Positions 1 to 5,571 of a stretch of DNA of 6,270 nt are shown here, piece by piece. Below the pieces are notes generated by a model. The model saw only the letters and a program-made list of their open reading frames with translations. It did no database searches and was not told the origin of the DNA. Source of the stretch: Chloroflexota bacterium (GTDB lineage Bacteria; Chloroflexota; Anaerolineae; Anaerolineales; UBA4823); contig JAJZSS010000106.1 in assembly GCA_021849525.1 (NCBI GenBank), forward strand, positions 1 to 6,270, given 5' to 3'. Within the stretch, counting starts at the first letter, position 1; each line of letters begins with the position of its first letter. Position numbers and translations under genes: made by a program.

Positions 1-823
1 GGAGTTCTAACATGGACTGCAACCGAGAATCACCGGCGTGCCAGGGGAAGCGCGTCAGCACATCCGTGACGTGCAAAATATCGTACCAGACCAATGGCGC
101 TTTGAGCTTGCAGAAATCAGTTCCCATATAAAACATATAGGGGTGGCTATCCGATCGACGTTCCCACAGGCTGAGCAGAGTTTCTACACCTGTGTGGCTA
201 GCCGGGTGGTTGTGCCATTCGGGGCGCAGCGCCAGGGTTTTGAGCATCACCAGGTTGGCGTACGGGCAGGGATCATCCTTACGCCCTGGCCCACGAAATT
301 TTCCCAGCTCAGGAGATACGGCACAGGGCCATCCGTGCCCGGTAACCAATCCAATCAAGTGCTCCAGGGCGGCAGCCACGCGGGGATCATCTCCCAGGCC
401 AAAGCCGACCAGCGCATAAACCAGTAAAGGGGCATCACACAGGGCCCAGGCCCATTCGTCTTGCCCTCTCCCACCATAATGCGGGGAGATGTTCATCAGC
501 ACCTGGAAAGGACCGGTATCTGCCCGGTGTTCCAGTACCCGCTCGACGATCTGTTCCACGCCCGGGTCACTTACTTTCAGTCCCAGATCGGCCAGAAAGG
601 TCAATTTATGGATTGGATGCCCGGCGCTCTTATGCGAAGACAGCACCGAGCCGGGCCAATCCGCCAGCTCGTCCACCAGACGCCGGACCTGCGGATGAGC
701 CAGCATAGCCTGGCGCGCAAGCATTACTTCTGGTGTATCCTCGGTTTCAGCGAGTAGATCCAGGCGGGTCCGGTAGGCTACCCAGGGAGGGCCAGCCAAT
801 AACCATTCAGTTAATGGGTCCAT
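1..823 (-). CDS. Alpha/alpha-toroid (prenyltransferase/squalene-cyclase-like) protein of unknown function, 3' end cut by window
   Basis: This reading frame starts at ATG 823-821 and stays open for 274 codons to the left edge, so the C-terminus and stop are missing. It begins MDPLTEWLLAGPPWVAYRTR. Repeated helical blocks are visible: CDAPLLVYALVGFGLGDD (129-146) followed by a GHGWPC segment (162-167), DPCPYANLVMLKTLALRP (184-201), and KAPLVWYDILHVTDVL (241-256). This pattern fits the alpha/alpha-toroid fold of prenyltransferases and squalene/terpene cyclases. No DxDD or similar cyclase motif is seen in the visible part, so cyclase activity is not supported. Cys129, Cys167, Cys186 and Cys238 could be metal ligands, which is speculation. 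The start overlaps the end of the upstream GNAT gene by 13 bp in another frame, with a weak GAGG about 10 bases before the ATG, so translational coupling is likely. I recall similar proteins from Chloroflexota but assign no function. Confidence 0.85.
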   Translation of the reverse strand, partial: MDPLTEWLLAGPPWVAYRTRLDLLAETEDTPEVMLARQAMLAHPQVRRLVDELADWPGSVLSSHKSAGHPIHKLTFLADLGLKVSDPGVEQIVERVLEHRADTGPFQVLMNISPHYGGRGQDEWAWALCDAPLLVYALVGFGLGDDPRVAAALEHLIGLVTGHGWPCAVSPELGKFRGPGRKDDPCPYANLVMLKTLALRPEWHNHPASHTGVETLLSLWERRSDSHPYMFYMGTDFCKLKAPLVWYDILHVTDVLTRFPWHAGDSRLQSMLEL

Positions 824-1581
824 AAGTAGTAGGCCTCATAACTTCCCAGAAATTGATAGCCGAGTTTGCTCGCCAGGCGCCACGACTCAGGGTTGGCGGC
901 ATCCCAATGCGGTTCCAGGCCCCGCTCCAGGCACCATAAGAGCAGAGCACTGGCCAGGGCAGTTGCCAGGCCTTGGCGGCGGAATTCTTCCTCAATATAA
1001 ATGCTGACCTCAATGCCGCGACTGCACACCAGGCTGGCATAAGCAGCTCCCAGAATGCTGCCATGCTGGCTGGATACATATCCAATCCCGCGCTCCATGA
1101 AATCTTGCGGTGATTCATATTCCATGAGTTCGATAAAATGATCCCGCCCCCATACATTTTGGGCTAGGCCCAGATCGATGCGCTCGATTCGCTCTACAAA
1201 GGGTGTTGCCTCCAGGCAGGAGTGGAGATGTTCAGGACTCAAATGCTCAGCCGAAAAACGATAGCGGTCAAACGGGCGCAAGCGATCCCCGAAATAAGCT
1301 CGCGCAGCCTCCAACCACCCCGGAGCAGAGGGCATCAGGAGCATGCCGGCTGGCAGATTGTCAAGCAGCTCCTGAGCTGGAGCCCCATCTGGATCGCCGG
1401 CAAGATAGCTGAAAGGTCCGGTCTGGATCTGAAAGACGGTGGGCTGATCCAGATGGTCAACCCAGACCTTGCCCATCTGCCCTTCGAGCACACAGTCGAG
1501 GGAAAGGTCAACCCGATTTACTTGTCGAAAGGCTCGGGCTAATCGTAAGCGGTTGGTTTTCGTGAGGGGAAATTCAAACAT
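811..1581 (-). CDS. GNAT-family N-acetyltransferase (GNAT_acetyltran type), 256 aa
   Basis: The product is predicted to transfer an acetyl group from acetyl-CoA to an unknown acceptor in the cytoplasm. The GNAT core is in the C-terminal half: a strand pair HGSILGAAYASLVCSRGIEV (173-192), IYIEEEFRRQGLATALASAL (194-213) carrying the R-x-x-G-x-A acetyl-CoA loop (R201, G204, A206), and HWDAANPESWRLASKLGYQF (225-244), the W-D-A-x-N-P-x-S...KLGY ending typical of the PF12746-like group. The N-terminal 140 residues fit the less conserved extra domain of that group. I chose ATG 1581-1579 because a GGGGAGG Shine-Dalgarno lies five bases upstream; the frame could extend to 1650 (GTG, 23 more residues), but those residues look non-coding. 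The gene lies 121 bp after the methyltransferase stop, and its end overlaps the start of the toroid gene. The substrate cannot be read from the sequence. Confidence 0.9.
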   Translation of the reverse strand: MFEFPLTKTNRLRLARAFRQVNRVDLSLDCVLEGQMGKVWVDHLDQPTVFQIQTGPFSYLAGDPDGAPAQELLDNLPAGMLLMPSAPGWLEAARAYFGDRLRPFDRYRFSAEHLSPEHLHSCLEATPFVERIERIDLGLAQNVWGRDHFIELMEYESPQDFMERGIGYVSSQHGSILGAAYASLVCSRGIEVSIYIEEEFRRQGLATALASALLLWCLERGLEPHWDAANPESWRLASKLGYQFLGSYEAYYLWTH

Positions 1582-1586
1582 CGCAT

Positions 1587-1593
1587 CCTCCCC
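1587..1593 (-). promoter_or_regulatory. Strong ribosome binding site fixing the GNAT start at 1581
   Basis: On the minus strand the sequence is GGGGAGG, five bases before ATG 1581-1579. It decides against the longer GTG start at 1650, because the stretch between would otherwise hide an excellent Shine-Dalgarno inside the coding region. Confidence 0.8.
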
Positions 1594-1702
1594 AGTAATA
1601 TTGGATATTTCAAATTTACCACATCTATTCCCAACCAGAGAACCAATCACATCAGTTCTACCTGGCGCAGAATATTCAAGCAGGAGAGTAGAGTCTTCTG
1701 TA

Positions 1703-2614
1703 TCAGATCTTACGGGCGAGAATCAAGACATGCTCGTCTGGAAAATCTTCATCTGGGGATAAGATCTCAACCTTGTGGCGCCATTTGTCAATATTGATGG
1801 TCAGGCTGCGTAATTCAATAATTTCTAATCCCTGGCGCGCAAACGCTGCCCTGAACTCATCCAATGAAAAATACTGGTAGCTCTCCAGGCGCTCGGTTTG
1901 CCAGAGGAGTTTGGCGAGGAAAATCGATTTCGTAATATAACGTGTGAAATTGCGGCGGGAAATCTCGATGTTCATTGGAGTTTCTAGCTTCCGGTAGGAA
2001 ATCCGGAAGGGCTGGTACTGGCTGGCAAAAATCTCAAATTCGTTCCAGACCTGGAGGTCCTGAAAACGGATCTGCAGCAGGTCAGCTGGGTCGCCAGCCG
2101 GCTCGAGACCATCAAACAGCACCAACCAGCCGCCCGGTACCAGGCAGCTCACCGCCCCTGCCAGGGCTTCTTCCACATGCTGCTTGGCAGGCAGAATATT
2201 TAGTTCTTCCAATTCCGGGGAGATTTCAGCCGAGAAGACTTCGTGCAGCGCGTTTACCAATAAAACCAGGTCATAATTACCCAACCTGGTCAGCAGGTCA
2301 GGATCGGTGAAGTTGCCATTTATGCAATACAATCCGGGAAAATCATGCTGGCACTGAGCGAGAGAATGGGCATTGTAGTCGACGCCCACGACGATCTGGG
2401 TGTCACACAGCGCTGTATGGGCGTCGATGAGGGTACCGATGACCTGCCCCTCGCCACACCCCAGCTCCAAAATGCGGACCGGCTGCCCATTCTGCTGGGA
2501 GATCTGGCGCACAAGCCGGGAAGCTGCCAATACAGCTTCCCGCTTGCCGAGATTTTCCATCGCCTGCAGGCGTATCTCCCAATAGAAATCCCAAAACTCG
2601 TCGTTTTCTAACAT
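1703..2614 (-). CDS. Class I SAM-dependent methyltransferase, 303 aa
   Basis: This is a Rossmann-fold enzyme expected to move a methyl group from S-adenosylmethionine to an unidentified acceptor. Motif I is VRILELGCGEGQV (46-58); the acidic residue that would bind the SAM ribose is D79 in VVGVDYN (76-81); NYDLVLLVNALHEV (113-126) is the motif II region; LVPGGWLVLFDGLEP (158-172) is motif III. The last 130 residues (LLWQTERLESYQYFSLDEF, 236-254, then a final beta-rich part) resemble the C-terminal insert and closing strands of small-molecule methyltransferases in which an aromatic/charged face binds substrate; this is inference. The start is the first ATG, 48 bp after the helicase stop. No clear Shine-Dalgarno precedes it, so translation may depend on coupling or the start may be wrong; the next Met (residue 18) has only a distant GGAGA. 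It probably shares a transcript with the helicase. Confidence 0.88.
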   Translation of the reverse strand: MLENDEFWDFYWEIRLQAMENLGKREAVLAASRLVRQISQQNGQPVRILELGCGEGQVIGTLIDAHTALCDTQIVVGVDYNAHSLAQCQHDFPGLYCINGNFTDPDLLTRLGNYDLVLLVNALHEVFSAEISPELEELNILPAKQHVEEALAGAVSCLVPGGWLVLFDGLEPAGDPADLLQIRFQDLQVWNEFEIFASQYQPFRISYRKLETPMNIEISRRNFTRYITKSIFLAKLLWQTERLESYQYFSLDEFRAAFARQGLEIIELRSLTINIDKWRHKVEILSPDEDFPDEHVLILARKI

Positions 2615-2662
2615 AACGTGAGTGGGGAAAGACCTTTTGTCCGCAGCCCCTGTGGAGCAGGT

Positions 2663-3805
2663 TTATGAACGCAGGGGAACGGCTGTGTTCTCTTCGTTCA
2701 ACCCGATTTTTAGACGGTCTAAGGGATGACCTAATAAACGTTCGATAGAGCGGATAATGGGCCGGTCGTCGGGGGTTGCCAGGGTAATGGCTTTACCATG
2801 CCTGGCCATGCGCCCGGTGCGCCCAATCCGGTGGGTATAGGCTTCAGCGGTATCCGGCGCGTCAAAATTAATCACATGCGAGATCTGGGTGACGTCAATC
2901 CCGCGCGCCGCAATATCGGTCGCCACCATCACCTTGACGCGTCCACTCCGGAAACCATCCATCGCGGCCTGGCGCTGATTTTGGGAGAGATTACCCTGCA
3001 GCGAAGTAGCCGAATGCCCGGCTTTGACAAGCTGTTGGGCGAGTTTCTTGGCGCGATGCTTGGTGCGGGTAAAAACCAGGATCTGTCCATCACCCGCCTT
3101 TGGCAGCAAGTTTAACAGAGTCTGATATTTTGCCTCTTGCTCGACAGGATAAACTGCCTGTTGGACAGACTCAACCGGACGCGAATCACCGATCTCGACC
3201 GTCACCGGCCGGTTCAGGAAATCCATCGCCAGGCTGCGAATTTCAGCCGGCATGGTAGCTGAGAACAATAAAGTCAGGCGATTTTTAGGTAGCGCCGCCA
3301 CAATCTGCCGGATGGAAGGCAGAAAACCCATATCAAACATACGGTCGGCTTCATCGATCACCAGGATTTCAATCCCGCGTAAATCGATCACCCTCTGGCC
3401 CATCAGATCGAGCAGACGACCCGGGCAGGCAACCCCAATATCCACTCCGGAGCGTAAACCTTTGATCTGGGGCGCGGTGTTGACCCCACCATACAGGGTA
3501 ATGCTGCGTATTCCAGTGCGACCACCCAGCTCCCGGATGACCATATGGGTCTGCTCGGCCAGCTCGCGGGTAGGAGAAAGGATCAAAGCCCGCAGCTTAC
3601 CCCGCGGGCCAGACAGTAAACGCTGAAGGATCGGTAACACAAACGCGGCAGTCTTCCCCGTTCCAGTTTGGGCCAGCCCCAATACATCCCGGCCATCTAA
3701 GACCGGCTGAATGGTACGACTTTGAATGGGTGTGGGGGTTGTAAAACCTGCCGATAAAATGCCCGCTTTTATATGCGGGTGAAAAGAAAATGAATCAAAA
3801 CTCAC
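2663..3805 (-). CDS. rhlE: RhlE-like DEAD-box ATP-dependent RNA helicase, 380 aa, GTG start
   Basis: The product uses ATP to unwind short RNA duplexes in the cytoplasm; relatives act in ribosome assembly, RNA decay and cold adaptation. All core motifs are present (residues from the GTG start): Q motif GFTTPTPIQ (20-28), motif I AQTGTGKT (45-52), Ia PTRELAEQ (78-85), Ib as CPGR (127-130), motif II DEAD (151-154), III SAT (182-184), IV LVFTRT (243-248), V ATDIAARGID (295-304) and VI HRIGRTGR (325-332). The N-terminal (V/M)SFDSFSFHPHI closely resembles the start of RhlE proteins. There is almost no C-terminal extension, so it is a minimal core without an added RNA-binding domain. GTG 3805-3803 is preferred because AAAGGA lies six bases before it; the ATG at 3859 would place the terminator hairpin inside the gene. 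Motif Ib has Cys where most family members have Thr. A terminator-like hairpin sits directly upstream. Confidence 0.95.
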   Translation of the reverse strand: MSFDSFSFHPHIKAGILSAGFTTPTPIQSRTIQPVLDGRDVLGLAQTGTGKTAAFVLPILQRLLSGPRGKLRALILSPTRELAEQTHMVIRELGGRTGIRSITLYGGVNTAPQIKGLRSGVDIGVACPGRLLDLMGQRVIDLRGIEILVIDEADRMFDMGFLPSIRQIVAALPKNRLTLLFSATMPAEIRSLAMDFLNRPVTVEIGDSRPVESVQQAVYPVEQEAKYQTLLNLLPKAGDGQILVFTRTKHRAKKLAQQLVKAGHSATSLQGNLSQNQRQAAMDGFRSGRVKVMVATDIAARGIDVTQISHVINFDAPDTAEAYTHRIGRTGRMARHGKAITLATPDDRPIIRSIERLLGHPLDRLKIGLNEENTAVPLRS

Positions 3806-3811
3806 AATAGG

Positions 3812-3817
3812 TCCTTT
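3812..3817 (-). promoter_or_regulatory. Ribosome binding site deciding the helicase GTG start
   Basis: The minus strand reads AAAGGA, six bases before GTG 3805-3803. The encoded protein then begins like RhlE (SFDSF), which supports this start over the upstream ATG at 3859. Confidence 0.75.
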
Positions 3818-3823
3818 ATTATA
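3818..3823 (-). promoter_or_regulatory. Possible -10 element (TATAAT) between hairpin and helicase start
   Basis: A perfect TATAAT on the minus strand overlaps the last base of the terminator U tract. No acceptable -35 is found 16-18 bases upstream, because that position falls inside the G+C-rich hairpin. Transcription from it would begin around 3811, inside or after the Shine-Dalgarno, giving a nearly leaderless message. It may be coincidence in an A/T-rich stretch. Confidence 0.3.
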
Positions 3824-3854
3824 AAAAAAATGAGCCAGAGCGAGCCCTGGCCCA
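3823..3854 (-). terminator. Intrinsic terminator or attenuator hairpin just before the helicase
   Basis: On the minus strand TGGGCCAGGG, loop CTCG, then CGCTCTGGCTCA-type pairing forms a 10-bp stem (arms 3854-3845 and 3840-3831) with two G.U pairs, followed at once by eight U residues (3830-3823). It lies 44 bases past the tandem-GNAT stop and would end the carbonic anhydrase/GNAT transcript. It also lies only 17 bases before the helicase start codon, so it could instead attenuate helicase transcription. Confidence 0.8.
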
Positions 3855-3897
3855 CACATCTATTTGTAAAACAGACAACAATAGTCTATTTAGCAAA

Positions 3898-4827
3898 CTA
3901 CGCTACCAGTGTACCACAATTTTCCTTTTGATAGGTAAAGATTCTATGAACCTGACCAAATCCAACAGATTCGTAAAACTTTTGGGCAGACGGATTATCA
4001 GACTCCACGCAGACACTGGCCACCCCCATGCCGCGTTCCTTCATCTGCCGTAATCCTTCCTGGATCAGCGCCGTGCCCAAGCCCTGGCGGCGGAAATCCG
4101 GATGCACACCCACAGGCTCGAAATACCCCACCCGATTCACATCATCCAGCCAGAAGATACAGAAAGCGGCGAATTGACCATCCGGAGCTTCCACCACCAG
4201 ATCCCGATCCAGGGCATAGGCCGGCGAGCGCATAAAACGGCGGTATCCGGCAAGGTATTGAGCGAATGGCTTCGGCGACTGGAAAGTTGCGTGTGATGCC
4301 CGAGCGCGCAGCTCAGCTTCATGTTCACCGGCGACGTGGCGCAGGCGATAATTCTGAGGGAGCTGCGGCTGCGAGATCGGACCCGTGAGGCTCTGCTCCA
4401 GGTAGATCATATGGTATTCATCCCGTTTAAAACCCCGGCTTTCCAGATGAGCAATCAGCTGAACATCATGCTCGGAAATCCACATTGTACGCACTACAAG
4501 CCTGCCGCTCGCCTGGATCCGGCCGGCCATCTGTTCCGCCGCCCAGGTGAACAATTCCAGGCGCTGTGCCTGGCAAACAGGGTCTGGGTCCACAAATACA
4601 TCGAAGGCATTGAAGCGAGGTGAAAACAGCACCCATCCCAGCAGACGACCATCCAGATCATTCTCTAAAATATGGATCCTGTCCCGCCAATCCTGGTCAA
4701 GGTAGAACAACCACCAGTCCAGGTCGCCCGGATGAATATAATAAGTCGGGCTACAAGCCATCCTCCCCGCGACCAGGATACGCCGCATTCCATCCAGATC
4801 ATCAATATCAGGAAGTAGACGAAGCAT
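3898..4827 (-). CDS. Tandem-GNAT acetyltransferase, 309 aa
   Basis: This is a two-domain acetyltransferase with two consecutive GNAT folds, an arrangement also seen in mycothiol synthase (MshD). The C-terminal domain (about 159-300) is the convincing active copy: NYRLRHVAGEHEAEL start, strand FAAFCIFWLDDVNRVGYFEP, then VGVHPDFRRQGLGTALIQEG (239-258) with the R-x-x-G-x-G acetyl-CoA loop (R246, G249, G251), and NPSAQKFYESVGF (278-290). The N-terminal domain (about 1-148) keeps GNAT-like strands (RLLGWVLFSP, 61-70) and an ending HLESRGFKRDEYHMIYLEQSL, but lacks the acetyl-CoA loop, so it looks degenerate. I chose ATG 4827, which gives MLRLLPDIDDLDGMRR; it overlaps the carbonic anhydrase end by 20 bp and has GGGGTGG nine bases upstream. 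ATG 4857 or TTG 4869 would also be possible. The substrate is unknown; mycothiol itself is not implied. Confidence 0.9.
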   Translation of the reverse strand: MLRLLPDIDDLDGMRRILVAGRMACSPTYYIHPGDLDWWLFYLDQDWRDRIHILENDLDGRLLGWVLFSPRFNAFDVFVDPDPVCQAQRLELFTWAAEQMAGRIQASGRLVVRTMWISEHDVQLIAHLESRGFKRDEYHMIYLEQSLTGPISQPQLPQNYRLRHVAGEHEAELRARASHATFQSPKPFAQYLAGYRRFMRSPAYALDRDLVVEAPDGQFAAFCIFWLDDVNRVGYFEPVGVHPDFRRQGLGTALIQEGLRQMKERGMGVASVCVESDNPSAQKFYESVGFGQVHRIFTYQKENCGTLVA

Positions 4828-5425
4828 AGACTTCAACCACCCCTGTTTCCAGGGCATAATGGGCACCAACGATTTTCAAATTCCCTTTTTCGATCGCGTT
4901 GGACAAAACGGGCGAGCTCAGCAGGCGCTCAATAACCAGTTCAATATTCACCCGGACAGAATTCGCAATCCGGTCACCCGGCTGTGTCTCCGCAATCGCA
5001 ACTGCCGGGCGGATTGCGTCCACCAGTGCCTGGATATCTGCTTCCGGCTCAAGGTTGTGGTCCATTGCTTCAATGGTTGCAATCACCGCCCCACATCTGG
5101 CGTGCCCCAAAACAACCAGCAAGGGGATATGTAATTCTGCAACCCCGAATTCAAGGCTGCCCACCACAGCCCGATCGATAACCTGACCCGCAGTCCGGAT
5201 TACGAATAGATCGCCCAGGCCGCAATCAAAGATGATTTCCAGCGGCACGCGCGAATCCACACAGCCCAGAAGCATGGCCAATGGCTTCTGGGCCCGGGCG
5301 ATCTCCAAACGTCGATCCAGTGTCTGGTTGGGATGGATCGATTGCTGGGCAGAAAATCGCCGGTTACCTGTGAGCAGGCGGTGAAGTGCCTGATCGGCTG
5401 GATGCAAGGATGTCTGGTCGGTCAT
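4808..5425 (-). CDS. Beta-class carbonic anhydrase, 205 aa
   Basis: The enzyme interconverts CO2 and bicarbonate in the cytoplasm, supplying bicarbonate for carboxylations and helping pH balance. The zinc site is clear: C55-V-D57-S-R59 (CVDSR) and H108-A-R-C111 (GHARCGAV), with D57/R59 as the conserved catalytic dyad. FDCGLGDLFVIRTAGQV (66-82) and SLEFGVAELHIPLLVVLGHARCG (90-112) are the family's conserved blocks, and the end IVGAHYALETGVVEV closes the fold. Length is normal for bacterial beta carbonic anhydrases, and there is no signal peptide. ATG 5425 has AGGAG eight bases upstream and a TATAAT further on. It is the first gene of the minus-strand group and overlaps the tandem-GNAT start by 20 bp, so the two are very likely co-translated. 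Names such as can or cynT cannot be separated from sequence alone. Confidence 0.97.
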   Translation of the reverse strand: MTDQTSLHPADQALHRLLTGNRRFSAQQSIHPNQTLDRRLEIARAQKPLAMLLGCVDSRVPLEIIFDCGLGDLFVIRTAGQVIDRAVVGSLEFGVAELHIPLLVVLGHARCGAVIATIEAMDHNLEPEADIQALVDAIRPAVAIAETQPGDRIANSVRVNIELVIERLLSSPVLSNAIEKGNLKIVGAHYALETGVVEVYASSTS

Positions 5426-5433
5426 AAATGGTT

Positions 5434-5438
5434 CTCCT
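5434..5438 (-). promoter_or_regulatory. Ribosome binding site of the carbonic anhydrase gene
   Basis: AGGAG on the minus strand, eight bases before ATG 5425-5423, confirms that start. Confidence 0.8.
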
Positions 5439-5446
5439 GACGGTAG

Positions 5447-5475
5447 ATTATAGCCTTGATCAGGATGGGACTGGA
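5447..5475 (-). promoter_or_regulatory. Probable promoter of the carbonic anhydrase/GNAT transcript
   Basis: A perfect -10 TATAAT lies at 5452-5447 on the minus strand. The hexamer 17 bases upstream (TCCAGT, 5475-5470) is a poor -35 and there is no TGn extension, so activity may be low or need an activator. Transcription would start near 5440, giving a leader of about 15 bases that contains the AGGAG. Confidence 0.5.
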
Positions 5476-5486
5476 GAAAATGACCT

Positions 5487-5515
5487 TTGAATTAAGTGAG
5501 ACCCAGGCTTATAAA
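5487..5515 (+). promoter_or_regulatory. Sigma70-type promoter of the H1-like gene
   Basis: -35 TTGAAT (5487-5492), a 17-base spacer, and -10 TATAAA (5510-5515) are close to the consensus. The predicted start is near 5522, leaving a leader of about 50 bases that includes the inverted repeat at 5531-5547. A second -10-like TATACT at 5532-5537 with TTATAA at 5509-5514 is a weaker alternative. Confidence 0.6.
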
Positions 5516-5530
5516 AAGAGGTGGTTTCCA

Positions 5531-5547
5531 GTATACTTGGAGTATAC
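5531..5547. promoter_or_regulatory. Perfect inverted repeat, candidate operator
   Basis: GTATACT-TGG-AGTATAC is a perfect 7-bp inverted repeat with a 3-base centre. AGTATAC also occurs as a direct repeat with an 11-base period (5530 and 5541), about one helical turn. It lies just after the predicted transcription start of the plus-strand gene and before its Shine-Dalgarno, a normal place for a repressor site. As RNA it could form only a weak A/U-rich hairpin. The binding protein is unknown. Confidence 0.5.
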
Positions 5548-5559
5548 AAATGGCTGCCC

Positions 5560-5566
5560 AGGAGGG
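5560..5566 (+). promoter_or_regulatory. Ribosome binding site fixing the H1-like gene start
   Basis: AGGAGGG, five bases before ATG 5572, is near-perfect. It rules out the GTG at 5521, which would put the operator-like repeat and this site within the coding region. Confidence 0.85.
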
Positions 5567-5571
5567 AAACG

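Noticed and set aside
38..757. Two plus-strand open frames of 129 and 98 codons
   Set aside because: They run antisense to the continuous 274-codon toroid gene, which has protein-like composition and a recognisable fold pattern; the plus-strand translations look random and lack good ribosome sites.
1597..1609. Small inverted repeat AATAT-TGG-ATATT before the GNAT ribosome site
   Set aside because: Only five A/T pairs; too weak and too likely by chance to call a regulatory site.
1582..1650. N-terminal extension of the GNAT gene from GTG 1650
   Set aside because: It contains the GGGGAGG Shine-Dalgarno of the ATG at 1581, and its residues do not resemble the start of the family.
2641..2662. 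Possible hairpin GCTCC-ACA-GGGGC (minus strand) after the helicase stop
   Set aside because: The stem is five pairs with one G.U, and no U tract follows, so it is not a supported terminator.
3806..3859. Helicase start at ATG 3859
   Set aside because: It would translate through the terminator hairpin and U tract, and the added residues do not match RhlE N-termini, whereas GTG 3805 has AAAGGA and gives SFDSF.
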